NCBI GenBank assembly: GCA_023957275.1
Contig: JAMLHF010000040.1
Span: 1-42,537, forward strand
DNA: 42,537 bases
DNA from: Lentimicrobium sp.
GTDB taxonomy: Bacteria; Bacteroidota; Bacteroidia; Bacteroidales; Lentimicrobiaceae
Direction: 5' to 3'
The notes below the pieces were generated by a model. The model made no database searches. It was not told where the DNA came from and was given only the letters and a program-made list of their open reading frames with translations. The position numbers and the translations under genes are program-made. Positions 1 through 9,700 of this stretch are shown piece after piece. How positions within the stretch are numbered: the first letter of the stretch is position 1; the number at the start of each line of letters is the position of its first letter.

Positions 1-40
1 CTCAGATAAATTGTAAGCAGATGCCTGCCGTTAATGTTGA

Positions 41-1495
41 TGTAAAACGTTTGAGTTTTTCAGCAGACCCTATTTATATGATCATGGAATTGAAGATGCT
101 GATAATGGAGGAGTTATAACCTTTGGGGTTAACTTTGAAACAGCTCTTAAAAGTTTGGTTTACCCAAGTGCACATGCTGGAGAACTAGTTATGACAAATT
201 TGAATTATTGTCACCCAGGTGGTCATGCCTTGACTATTGTTGGGTATAATGATAGTATAATGTATGATTGGGGCGGCAATTACCACCTGGAGTGGTGCGA
301 AAAATGGCAAAAATATGATACAATTCCCGATCCTGATGGGATAATCTGTAACACATGTGATAATAATCATGATGGTATTATTGATATGCAGGACTGGGAA
401 ACAGGGGCAGTAAAAGTTTATAATTCTTATGGAACGGGACATGATTATAATGGATACAAGTGGATGATGTATAGTACTTTGCCATTCAGGAGGCCGGCTG
501 GTTTGCAATGGTGGGGCGGCCATGAATTATATACATTAACGCCCAAGGCAAGTTTTAATCCAGCAATTTTATTAAAAGTAAAAATTGAAGCAAATAAACG
601 TGATGATCTCAGATTTGGTTGTGGTTCTACTCCTTTAGCAAATTATACCGCTCCTGTAGGCAGTTTGAATTATTATACTGGGTATAGTTTCGATGGAGGG
701 CCTTTCCCTATTCAAGGGAAAGACAAAAATGGCAATTATCTAAATGGACCGATCGAGGTTATGTTCGACTATAGTTATTTCTATTGGAATACAGATGTTG
801 GGAAAGTTTTCTTTATAAATGAGAACACAGGGACAGAAGTGGGTCAGATCAAGTACTTAGCTTTGGTCGATTATCGTTGGAACGAAGTATTTGAATTACC
901 ATATGATCAATCAATGCCATTTAATATTGGGAATCCGACTGCTGCGGGCATCGAGTACGATTTAATCCCACATGAAACACCAATAGTGGATAATTTGACG
1001 TTTGAAGCCAATATGGTTTCAAGGTTTTCACCGAAAGTAGATAATAGCTCAACATTGACCATTAATAATGGTGTTCGCATTGACATGTACAACAGCGAAG
1101 TAACAATTGAAAATGGTAGTACTCTTCTTGCTGGTAACAATGTAACTTTTTTAGCGAAAAGAGGAAATAATAAACTTATTCTGAAGGGAAATGCAACCTT
1201 TGGGAATAATCTTTTGATAAAAGCTGAAGATGGGGCAACAATTGAATTTATAATAGAAAGTACTGCAATTGTTACAGCCATTGAAAATGCCTTCTTCGAA
1301 AATGCCAATATTAATATTGCTTGTCCGAACGTTTCCATCGAAGGATCAACTTTCAGCGCAAAACCGGAAAATAAATTAATAATCGAAAGAGGGGGAAAAT
1401 TGACCAGCAACAACAATTTGTTCAAATCAATTGATAATACCCTATGGCGTGGTATTGAAGTCAGGGGTAATAGTAATGCTGCACAAATACCCTAA
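41..1495 (+). CDS. Papain-like (C1A) peptidase / beta-helix T9SS protein, upstream fragment (frameshifted, 5' incomplete)
   Basis: This frame is open from about 41 to the stop at 1493-1495. Numbering from the TTG at 155, the histidine of the papain fold is H24 in GGHALTIVGY and the asparagine is N90 in KVYNSYGTG, so this is the C-terminal half of a C1A-like cysteine peptidase domain. The active cysteine would lie before the window. Between them is a perfect EF-hand/dockerin-type calcium loop (D69 to D80, DNNHDGIIDMQD). Residues from about 285 onwards become Asn/Thr-rich and repetitive, the start of a right-handed beta-helix. Frame 3 is open over 3-118 and also looks coding, so the reading frame probably changes near 60-75. 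Coding continues past the stop in frame 3 (1491-1574) and then in the frame of the next entry. I read both entries as one gene broken by small indels, either true decay or assembly error. The product would be secreted. Confidence 0.6.
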   Translation, partial: CKTFEFFSRPYLYDHGIEDADNGGVITFGVNFETALKSLVYPSAHAGELVMTNLNYCHPGGHALTIVGYNDSIMYDWGGNYHLEWCEKWQKYDTIPDPDGIICNTCDNNHDGIIDMQDWETGAVKVYNSYGTGHDYNGYKWMMYSTLPFRRPAGLQWWGGHELYTLTPKASFNPAILLKVKIEANKRDDLRFGCGSTPLANYTAPVGSLNYYTGYSFDGGPFPIQGKDKNGNYLNGPIEVMFDYSYFYWNTDVGKVFFINENTGTEVGQIKYLALVDYRWNEVFELPYDQSMPFNIGNPTAAGIEYDLIPHETPIVDNLTFEANMVSRFSPKVDNSSTLTINNGVRIDMYNSEVTIENGSTLLAGNNVTFLAKRGNNKLILKGNATFGNNLLIKAEDGATIEFIIESTAIVTAIENAFFENANINIACPNVSIEGSTFSAKPENKLIIERGGKLTSNNNLFKSIDNTLWRGIEVRGNSNAAQIP

Positions 1496-1546
1496 GCAAT
1501 CAGGGAGCAAGTTGGTTATAAACGGTGGAACAATAGAAAACGCTGA

Positions 1547-3802
1547 GTGTGGTACAGACGTACCTGGAAGCCAGTAAGCGGCACTGCAACACCTGATCCC
1601 AACTACTATGGCGGGCTGGTTATAGCAAATGATGCCAATTTTAAGAACAATATTGTTGCGGTAGAGTTTCTTCCTTATAGCTTTAAAAACTATAGTAACT
1701 TCAATAGGTGCGATTTTCTGACAAATTCGGTTTTATACGAAGGAAAATATCCTGATTATTTTGTAAAACTTAACGGTGTCTCCAACATAACTTTTAAGGG
1801 TTGTAAATTTACAAATACATACCTGAGCAATAATTTCACCCAATGGGGGAATGGTATATATGCATACGATGCCGATGTGCTAATTGACCAAATTTGCGAT
1901 GACATTGTTATACCATGTAGCAAATACAGAAGAAGCACTTTTGAAGGGCTTTACAGAGGAGTTTACTCACTGGGTGCCATACAGCAGCGGAATACAGTAG
2001 TTGATAACAGTGTGTTCAAGAATACTGTGAGAGGGATGTATTTTAGTAATGTTGATTTTGCTAATATAAAGCGAAATGATTTTGAAATCTTAGGCGAAGT
2101 ATCTGGTCTGAATCCTGGCGGGTATGGTTTATATATGGATGCATCAACCGCTTTTGCTATCGAAGAAAACAATTTCTATTGCCCTTTAACCGCTCGTAAA
2201 GGTATTGGTCTGGTTATCAACGAAGCAGGTCCCGACAACAATGAAGTTTACAATAACTTGTTCCAGAACCTTGAATATGGTTCAATTGCCCAGGGCTACA
2301 ACAGGCAAAGCGGAGGCTCCATTGATGGCTTGTGTTACAAATGCAATGATTTTATAAACAATGGTACCGATATAAGGATATCCCCACGCAATAGTTTTCA
2401 GGTTACTGCTATGGATGGCATAGCCTACCATCAGGGCGCAAATATCCCGGGTAATAATCTTGCACCGGCAGGAAATACGTTTACCAACACAAGCAACCTG
2501 AAGGATATCAGCAATGTATGTAACTGGATTATATATTATCGCCACCATTATGGCCCGGCTTCACTATTGCCCAATCCTGCCGACCTTACGACCAATTATC
2601 AGGTATTTGGCACCACTTACACCAAAACAGGCTCATGCCCAAGCCGTATTGGAACAGGAACAGGTAAAGAGGAAATTAAACTGGCAATGGAAGGGTCGGA
2701 GGCATTGGCTGAAGAAGCCCAGGCTGGCCTTGATGCTATTGTTGACGGAGGATCAACTACTGAACTTCACCAGGTAGTAATAAGCAGTACCCCTGATGAA
2801 GGTCTGGCCCTCCGTAATCAATTAGTGACTGATTCACCCTATTTGTCCGATACTATTTTAAAAACCTCCATCATTAAGGAGGAAGTACTTAACAATGCCA
2901 TGTTACGTGATGTGCTTGTGTCCAATCCGCAAGCGGCAAAATCGGCTCAAATGGTTGAAATGCTTGATAACAGGATGGTGCCAATGACAGATGAAATGAA
3001 GAACGAGGTACTTGCCGGGCAGTTAATCACAAGCGCAAAGGAAAACCTTGAAGCAACCCTTTCTTCTTATAAGCACGATGTTTGGGTAAAATTTTCAACC
3101 TTGTGCAACTTGTATGCCAATGACACACTTCATACCTGGCAATCAGATACCATAGGTTTACTGCTGGTGGGGGCAAATACACCGGGCACACGCTACCAAT
3201 TGGCATTCTGGCAGTTGTTTAAAGGCAACCCTTCTGCGGCGCAGCAAGTGATAAACAACATTCCCTCAGAATTCACGCTTGATGCAAGTGAACAATCACT
3301 TCATACCCGGTATTCTACGCTATTGAATGAATTGATAGAATTTGAAAATAACCAGGCAATAGTACTTGAGCCCGGTGCAGCCATTTACGAAGTCTTGTTG
3401 CAATTAAGCACTTCAGGTGAGGACAAGCCAGCTGCATTATCGCGTAATATTTTGCTCTCTGAGAACCTGATAAGTTATGAGGAGCCGATAAAAATTGATG
3501 ATGGTTTAAAATCAATGCCGATTTATAAACCCGAATTAAAGGCTGTACAATCTCAAAAATTCCGGGTATTTCCTAACCCGGCAAATACCTTTATTACAGT
3601 TTCATGGAATGTTCCCGGGCAAGTAACCAATACACTTATGATTCATGATGCAAACGGCAGACAGGTTCTTACCCGTCCATTGCAAGGCCAGCACAATGAA
3701 GCCATCGTTGATATTACTGGTTTCGTAAATGGAACATATGCTGTAATCCTTTCACAAGGCGGAAAAACCATTGCCGCAGAAACCCTGGTTATTGCCAGAT
3801 AG
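1547..3802 (+). CDS. Beta-helix protein with T9SS type A C-terminal sorting domain (downstream fragment of the preceding gene)
   Basis: The 751-residue frame lacks a signal peptide and a convincing start (GTG), as expected if it continues the preceding open frame. The first 330 residues or so are a parallel beta-helix with recurrent N-rich turns such as FKGCKFTN and FKNTVRGMYFSN. A helical, Glu/Leu-rich segment follows (about 370-650). The last 75 residues are a T9SS type A (Por secretion tail) domain beginning at FRVFPNPANTFITVSW and ending TLVIAR. By family knowledge, such domains direct export through the type IX system and attachment to the cell surface or release. The frame-3 piece 1491-1574 (SGSKLVINGGTIENAECGTD) bridges the two fragments. 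Substrate unknown. It ends just before a strong hairpin. Confidence 0.7.
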   Translation: MWYRRTWKPVSGTATPDPNYYGGLVIANDANFKNNIVAVEFLPYSFKNYSNFNRCDFLTNSVLYEGKYPDYFVKLNGVSNITFKGCKFTNTYLSNNFTQWGNGIYAYDADVLIDQICDDIVIPCSKYRRSTFEGLYRGVYSLGAIQQRNTVVDNSVFKNTVRGMYFSNVDFANIKRNDFEILGEVSGLNPGGYGLYMDASTAFAIEENNFYCPLTARKGIGLVINEAGPDNNEVYNNLFQNLEYGSIAQGYNRQSGGSIDGLCYKCNDFINNGTDIRISPRNSFQVTAMDGIAYHQGANIPGNNLAPAGNTFTNTSNLKDISNVCNWIIYYRHHYGPASLLPNPADLTTNYQVFGTTYTKTGSCPSRIGTGTGKEEIKLAMEGSEALAEEAQAGLDAIVDGGSTTELHQVVISSTPDEGLALRNQLVTDSPYLSDTILKTSIIKEEVLNNAMLRDVLVSNPQAAKSAQMVEMLDNRMVPMTDEMKNEVLAGQLITSAKENLEATLSSYKHDVWVKFSTLCNLYANDTLHTWQSDTIGLLLVGANTPGTRYQLAFWQLFKGNPSAAQQVINNIPSEFTLDASEQSLHTRYSTLLNELIEFENNQAIVLEPGAAIYEVLLQLSTSGEDKPAALSRNILLSENLISYEEPIKIDDGLKSMPIYKPELKAVQSQKFRVFPNPANTFITVSWNVPGQVTNTLMIHDANGRQVLTRPLQGQHNEAIVDITGFVNGTYAVILSQGGKTIAAETLVIAR

Positions 3803-3820
3803 CATAGTTTATTCAGATTT

Positions 3821-3857
3821 TATAAGGCATTCCGGAAAATTTCCGGAATGCCTTATA
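3821..3857. terminator. Long perfect hairpin, probable transcription terminator
   Basis: The 18-base arm TATAAGGCATTCCGGAAA is followed by one A and then its exact reverse complement. It lies between the stop of the T9SS protein (3802) and the 3' end of rnc on the other strand (3875), so it can end transcription from both convergent genes. Confidence 0.7.
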
Positions 3858-3874
3858 GCTTAAAGCTTATCCGG

Positions 3875-4618
3875 TTAATGCTTCCCGTTGCCGTTGATTC
3901 CGAAGTATTCGATGGCCTTCATGGCGGCATTCTGTTCGGCGCCTTTAATGGAAAAGTCGCGGCCCGAGCCGGCAACCTCCTGATCAACCGTAACCTCGAC
4001 AATGTATTGCTTGTTGTAGCCTGACCCTACCTCCTGTATCACATTGAATTCGACCTGTTTCTTGTCTTTTTGCGCCCACTCTATCAGCCGGCTTTTAAAG
4101 TTCAGGTCGGTATTGATCAGCTCGTTCAGGTCAAAATGGGTTTTAATTACCCTGTTTATCAGAACTTTCCGGGTAAACCCGTAGCCTTTGTCCAGGTACA
4201 TGGCGCCCACAATGGCTTCGAAGGCATCGCCCCTGATGGAGCGGTACACATTGTTTTTTTCCTGGGTATGGATGATCAGCTGATCGAGCCCGAGGCGGAG
4301 CGAAAGTTTGTTGAGCTGGGCGCGGCTCACGATCTTGGATCGCATCTCAGTAAGAAAACCTTCATCTTTGTAAGGGAACATCCTGAAGAGGTAATCGGCC
4401 ACCACTGTGCTGAGCACGGTATCGCCCAGGAATTCGAGTCTTTCGTTGCTGACCCTGATCCCGTTGTGCAGCTCTTCGGCCTGGGATTTATGGCGGAAAG
4501 CAAGTTTGTATAAAAAAATATTTCCGGGATAATACCCGAAAATATTTTTTATTGCTTCAAAAAAGTGTTTTTCAGCGGAAAAGTAAAACCGCGGTGGTTT
4601 TAATTTCAGGAGGAACAC
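3875..4618 (-). CDS. rnc: Ribonuclease III
   Basis: Endoribonuclease that cuts double-stranded RNA in rRNA processing and mRNA turnover. The 247-residue length is normal. The signature NERLEFLGD lies at residues 58-66 and the second acidic site is G130-D131-A-F-E134 within GDAFEAIVGAMYLDKG. A double-stranded-RNA-binding domain fills about 176-243 (FKSRLIEWAQ ... GAEQNAAMKAIEYFG). It is the last gene of acpP-fabF-rnc, separated from fabF by three bases, so probably cotranscribed. This gene order is common in bacteria. The 20-residue N-terminal extension before the catalytic domain fits the start chosen. Confidence 0.95.
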   Translation of the reverse strand: MFLLKLKPPRFYFSAEKHFFEAIKNIFGYYPGNIFLYKLAFRHKSQAEELHNGIRVSNERLEFLGDTVLSTVVADYLFRMFPYKDEGFLTEMRSKIVSRAQLNKLSLRLGLDQLIIHTQEKNNVYRSIRGDAFEAIVGAMYLDKGYGFTRKVLINRVIKTHFDLNELINTDLNFKSRLIEWAQKDKKQVEFNVIQEVGSGYNKQYIVEVTVDQEVAGSGRDFSIKGAEQNAAMKAIEYFGINGNGKH

Positions 4619-4621
4619 AGC

Positions 4622-5875
4622 TTATTTTACAAATTTCTTGATCAGGATGGAGGCATTGTGTCCGCCAAAACCGAAAGTGTTGCTGATGGCGACATTTACG
4701 GTTCTGTTTACAGCCTTTCCAAAGGTAAAGTTCAGTGTGGGATCGATTTCCGGATCATCGGTAAAATGGTTGATGGTCGGGGGAATGATGTTGTTCTGAA
4801 CGGCCAGTACGGTGGCGATGGCTTCAATGGCTCCGGCGGCTCCCAGCAGGTGGCCTGTCATTGATTTGGTACTGTTGATGTTGATTTTGGGCGCATGTTC
4901 GCCGAAAAGCGTAACAATGGCTTTAGCTTCGGCAATATCACCCAGTGGGGTGGAGGTGCCGTGCGTATTGATATGGTCAACATCGGCGGGGCTGAGTCCG
5001 GCTTCTTCAAGCGCGGCTTTCATGGCGCGCATGGCGCCGTCGCCTTCGGGATGGGGGCCTGTCATGTGATAGGCATCGGCGGTAAGACCGCTACCGGCCA
5101 CTTCGGCGTAAATTTTGGCTCCCCTGGCCAGGGCATGATCCAGTTCTTCGAGGATCAGGGCTCCGGCGCCTTCTCCGATCACAAAGCCGTCGCGGTCCTT
5201 GTCAAACGGACGGGAACCGGTTTTGGGATCATCATTTCTTGTGGAGATGGCGTGCATGGCATTGAAACCGCCGACACCGGGCGCATTTACCGCGGCTTCC
5301 GATCCGCCGCAGACAAACATATCGGCCTTTCCCCACTTGATGTAACTGAATGCGTCCACAATGGCGTTGGCCGACGATGCACAGGCCGAAACCGTGGCAA
5401 AGTTGGGCCCTTTGAAGCCATGTTTGATGGAAATATGTCCTGCCGTAATATCGGCAATCATTTTCGGGATAAAGAACGGGTTGAACCTGGGGGTTCCATC
5501 GCCGGTGGCGTAAGCGCTGACTTCCTCAAGGAAGGTAACCAGCCCGCCGATTCCGGAGGCCCAGATTACACCAATACGGTTGAGGTCGAGTTTTTCGGGT
5601 ATCAGTCCTGCATCGGCAACTGCCTCGTCAGAGCTGACCATACCGTACTGGGCATAGGGATCGTACTTGCGAACTTCTTTCCTGTCGAAATAATTCAGGG
5701 GATCGAAATTCTTGACTTCGCATGCAAACTGCGTCTTAAACCTGCCTGCATCGAACCGCGTGATACGGTCAGCGCCGCTTACTCCATTAACCAAGCCATC
5801 CCAGTATGCTGGAACAGTATTGCCTAATGGAGTAAGTGCACCTAGTCCGGTTACTACAACTCGTCTTAACTTCAT
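4622..5875 (-). CDS. fabF: Beta-ketoacyl-ACP synthase II
   Basis: Condenses malonyl-ACP with acyl-ACP in each round of fatty acid elongation, in the cytosol. The 417 residues match the family. The catalytic triad is visible: Cys165 in TVSACASSANA, His305 in NTHGTSTPLGD and His342 in KSMTGHLLGAAGA. The start MKLRRVVVTGLGALTPLG is the typical N-terminus. It lies 12 bases downstream of acpP and three bases upstream of rnc on the same strand, so substrate carrier and enzyme are cotranscribed. The long open frames on the opposite strand here are composition shadows. Confidence 0.97.
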   Translation of the reverse strand: MKLRRVVVTGLGALTPLGNTVPAYWDGLVNGVSGADRITRFDAGRFKTQFACEVKNFDPLNYFDRKEVRKYDPYAQYGMVSSDEAVADAGLIPEKLDLNRIGVIWASGIGGLVTFLEEVSAYATGDGTPRFNPFFIPKMIADITAGHISIKHGFKGPNFATVSACASSANAIVDAFSYIKWGKADMFVCGGSEAAVNAPGVGGFNAMHAISTRNDDPKTGSRPFDKDRDGFVIGEGAGALILEELDHALARGAKIYAEVAGSGLTADAYHMTGPHPEGDGAMRAMKAALEEAGLSPADVDHINTHGTSTPLGDIAEAKAIVTLFGEHAPKININSTKSMTGHLLGAAGAIEAIATVLAVQNNIIPPTINHFTDDPEIDPTLNFTFGKAVNRTVNVAISNTFGFGGHNASILIKKFVK

Positions 5876-5887
5876 TCAGGAAAATCC

Positions 5888-6124
5888 TTATTTGGTGTTG
5901 TTTTCGATGTAAGCAATGGCGTCGCCTACAGTACCGATTTTTTCAGCCTGATCATCGGGGATGGCAATGTTGAATTCCTTTTCGAATTCCATGATCAGTT
6001 CAACGGTATCAAGAGAATCTGCACCTAAATCGTTGGTGAAACTTGCTTCGGGAGTCACTTCGTTCTCATCAACGCCAAGCTTATCAACGATGATAGCTTT
6101 TACTTTTGTTGCAATGTCTGACAT
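5888..6124 (-). CDS. acpP: Acyl carrier protein
   Basis: 78-residue acidic carrier that holds acyl chains on a 4'-phosphopantetheine arm attached to Ser37 in [16 protein letters not shown] start at [17 protein letters not shown] rather than at the ATG 30 bases upstream. A Shine-Dalgarno GGAG sits five bases before this ATG, and other ACPs begin here. First gene of acpP-fabF-rnc. A short palindrome lies about 50 bases upstream (6177-6193). Confidence 0.97.
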   Translation of the reverse strand: MSDIATKVKAIIVDKLGVDENEVTPEASFTNDLGADSLDTVELIMEFEKEFNIAIPDDQAEKIGTVGDAIAYIENNTK

Positions 6125-6176
6125 TTTTTCTCCTTTTTTGGTTTGAGCCTGCAAAGAAACAAATTATTCAAATACC

Positions 6177-6193
6177 AAACAAAAGTTTTGTTT
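6177..6193. promoter_or_regulatory. Palindrome upstream of acpP, possible operator
   Basis: AAACAAAA, one base, then TTTTGTTT: a perfect 8+1+8 inverted repeat 53 bases before the acpP start. It could be an operator for the fatty-acid operon. AT-rich sequence makes chance symmetry possible. The rest of 6125-6546 (about 420 bases between divergent genes) shows only this and the promoter at 6404-6434. Confidence 0.25.
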
Positions 6194-6403
6194 ATCAGCA
6201 GGCGGTCTGAATTCCGTAAATAGCAGAAAAATAGCAATATAGACATATATACGTATGAATGCTAAATGCCTTGTAAATTAGATAAAGAACAGATAATCAG
6301 TATTATAGCATTCCAGCCCCGGATTGCATTAAAATTGGCTTAAATTTTACCGGTTTCGCCGGTTCGTTTGAACATATTCCGGCTTGTAAAAGGCTAAAAA
6401 GTG

Positions 6404-6434
6404 TTGACAAGAAAGGGTTTTTGCGTTACCTTGC
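6404..6434 (+). promoter_or_regulatory. Bacteroidota-type promoter for the 6547 transcript
   Basis: TTG at 6404-6406, 20 bases, then TACCTTGC at 6427-6434, close to the TTTG-N19-TAnnTTTG consensus (one mismatch in the -7 box). It lies about 110 bases ahead of the first plus-strand gene. Confidence 0.45.
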
Positions 6435-6546
6435 ACCTGACTAACCGATGATTCGATGCTACCTGTTCCGTTGTGACCGGAAAACCTTTAATATCTGATA
6501 ATTACACAGATTATAAAATATATTACCGTACGCTAAACGCATTTCT

Positions 6547-6753
6547 ATGACTGAAATTCCGGCTGAATCAACCTATCCGCAGCAACAAAAAAAGAAAAAA
6601 AGGGGATGTTGTTCCGGTTGCCTGATTGTAATACTCGTTATTGTCGTTGCCATTGCCGGCTTATTCGGTTATTACTGGTACAAGAGTATTCCGAAAAAGT
6701 CTCCGGTTGAAAAAGAGTACAATTCCATTCCCGGTTATTTTGAAAATGAATAA
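6547..6753 (+). CDS. Small Lys/Cys-rich single-pass membrane protein
   Basis: Sixty-eight residues that I do not recognise as a named family. A polar, Pro/Gln-rich N-terminus is followed by a basic patch (KKKKR), then CCSGC, then one hydrophobic helix at about 25-46 (LIVILVIVVAIAGLFGYYW) and a short polar tail. The positive-inside rule places the basic N-terminus in the cytosol. The Cys cluster at the membrane edge could be acylated or bind metal; this is inference. Only three bases separate it from the 1199-residue gene, so the two are almost certainly cotranscribed and may act together. Confidence 0.75.
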   Translation: MTEIPAESTYPQQQKKKKRGCCSGCLIVILVIVVAIAGLFGYYWYKSIPKKSPVEKEYNSIPGYFENE

Positions 6754-6756
6754 GCT

Positions 6757-9700
6757 ATGAAACGGACAATAATCGCAGGATTAATATTACTCGTGGCCCT
6801 TACAGGATTTCCGCAGGAATCGTTCAGGTTGCTGGTGGAGCCCGGAAAACCGCAACTTGCCGGCGACGGTGAGGATTTTACCACCCTGGTGATTTCGGCC
6901 CGTAACGGCGAGGGGGAAGTAATTACCAGCATGAGCGGCAAGGTAAAAATCGGCGTCAGTTCCGGCTTCCCCGATGAAACCGAGGTTAACATGCAATCGG
7001 GCGTGGCATTGGTAAAATTTACCAGCCCCATGTTCGGCACGCCGGTGAAATCATCGCAGCGCATGGTTTATTTTATGTTCCGTTTCATGCAAAAGTTTAT
7101 GGCCCGTGCTACCGGATCAACGGATTATGCTGCCAATCAGAGACTTGCCACAGGCATAGCCCTTGAAACTTTCCGCGAAGGACTGAACCCGATCACCCTG
7201 ATCCCTAAAAAGGAAGGCGACAATTTTGTGTATGTTGTGTGTGAGCTGAACGGCGTAAAGGGTAAAGCGAAGATTGAAATTACAAAAGCTACCGACGGCC
7301 GGAACGGGAACATTATTCCCGGAGTCTATTACGGTAAGGATATTACGGGGCAATCGGACTGGGTACTTGATATCAGCCGTGGTGGAGAAGGATATTTTGG
7401 TGAGGCCAGTGCAGGTTCGAGCGAACAGGTGGCCATACTTTTTTCCAATGAGGATTATTCCGAATTTAACGATGCGATGGGAAAAATGGCAGGAATGACC
7501 GGTTTTAAAAAGGCATTCCTGGGACCACCCGCAAGCGAGCAGAAGTATTATGAGAATTATGATATCCGCACCAGCGGAATGTCGTCGGCTTATATGCCTA
7601 TGCCCAACCACGGTGTTTTTGTTTACATACCCCCCATTTTATTTGAATATGCCGGTCAGAAAAAAAGCAGTGAGGTAGCCGGAACCAAAGAAGAAGAAGT
7701 AAAAACAGAAAAGACAGGCATTGTATTCAGCCAGAATAAAATTGTCGGCGACGGGCGCAGCAGGACAAAGGCCGTTTTTCATTTTGAAGATGAAAACGGA
7801 AGGCCTGTTGAGGGGAAAACCATCTCCTGGTCGGTTCCAGCCGGATTGAAGGTTATCTCGAAGGAAACGGTAACAAACGCCCAGGGGAATGCAGTGCTTG
7901 TGCTTGAAGCGCCCATCATAAAAGCTACTGATGAAAAAAGGGGCGAAAACACCGGCGGGCTGATCGATAATTACGATCTGTTTCTGCTGAAGGCCAGTTA
8001 TCCTTCGCTCAGCGAAAAAACCGAGACCACCCAGGCCTATCTCTCGGTTTATAAAACCCTTGAGCAGGATATTTATATCCTCAAACCCGGGATGGAAATT
8101 TTGCCCTATAAAGTGCTGCTTCCCCAGCTTGAATATTACAATCTGGAGAGCAGTATTTATGCTTTGCTCCCTGAAAGCTACATGACTGTTCCGAACAAAA
8201 AGACACCGGTCAACGATGCGGTGGTATTTCTGGCCAGCCGGAAGTTTGACAAGGCAGAGTTTCAGAAGATCTATAACCTTTATTTTAAAGAAGACCGGGC
8301 AATGTTTATACAATTGCTCGAAAATGAGAAGGGAGGATTTTCGGCCATTACGGAGCCTTCGGGTAAGTTTAAACTGGTGGTCAGGGATTTTGAAGGGAAA
8401 AGAAGGCTGTTTTCAGGAGATTATGACCGCACAATGCAGATAGAGCCATTGGAAGCGAAAATCGCTGATCTTACCGGCCGCAGGAAGGGCGCGCTTACCG
8501 AAGCCCTGGACCTGCTGGCCGGCGGGGATGCCGCTGTTGTTGATGCGCAGAATGCGGGGGAGCCCCCGGTGGTAACCACCCTCAAGGCGATGGATTTTAA
8601 GGCAAATGTCCTGACGAAGTTGCTCGAAATGGAAAACAGCCTCTGTTCCGGAGGTCACCAGGATGCCATGTACATTGAGGAAAAACTGCATGTGATCGGT
8701 ATGCTGATGACCAACATCAAAGGATCCGCGAGGTATGTGCGTGACTGCGCCAAAGTATTCGGTCAGCAAAGCTATGAAGCGCTGAAGTTCCTGATGTTTT
8801 ACGCCGCCGAAAAGTTTAAATTCAATGAGAAGGTCGGCAACTGGCTGGGCAATACCGAAACCGGCAAACAGTTGTCGGATGCGGGCGTGCAGGCCACAGG
8901 CTATGTTAACCAGCATCTGCTTGGTATGAGTGAGGATGCTGCCAAACGCAATATTGCCCAGAATTTTTTATTGGAGGTGATTGCACAGGTAAAGAAACTG
9001 CCGACGGATGAATATTACCGGTTGCTGGGCCATGCTGCCAATTATGCGCTCACCGAAAAGCAGAAGCAGATGATGGATGCTGTGGTGGATGCTGTTGTTT
9101 ATTACCTTCCGTTCCCCGACATGATTGCCGATAAGCTGGTGGCAAAGTTTTACGCCGGACAGACATCGGAAGTACTGAAGCTTTTAAACCAGGATCCGGC
9201 GAAAGTACACGCGGTATACGGACAGTTACAACCGGCCCTGCGCGACCGTTCCACCGATATCCGGCAGCAATACACGGATGTGGCTGCCTGGAGGCTTAAT
9301 CTGGATGATTTTAAGGCTTATACGGATCTTTTTGCAGATCTTATAGTCAAAGGGGCTGTAATTATCTGGGATGTAAAAACACTCAATTTTGCGAATATCC
9401 AGAAGCATCTGGAGTACATTGACAAAACCAAAAATGCCCTCAATGCCGCCTATCATGCTTCAAGCGTTGCCCTTGAATTCTGCAGCTTCCGCAATTTGTG
9501 GGCTGAAAGTGACGCCGTGCTGATCTATGCCAATAAATGCATTGAACAGGGTTTGATAAATCCGGTGACCCAAAACACCGGTTCACACTGGTCGCTGTTT
9601 CCCGCCGCGATGGCCGGTAACGGGCAGGAGGCCCTGCTGATGAAAGGCGTTCCGGCATTAAATGACAAACAACTCAAGCTCGGCAATGGCTCCTTGCCCG

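Noticed and set aside
907-1425. Open frame of 172 codons on the minus strand
   Set aside because: Shadow of the Asn-rich beta-helix region.
4895-5827. Open frame of 310 codons on the plus strand
   Set aside because: Lies wholly antisense to fabF, low-complexity Gly/Phe composition, no start context; a codon-bias shadow.
7639-8313. Open frame of 224 codons on the minus strand
   Set aside because: Antisense to the 1199-residue protein, no signal or motif.
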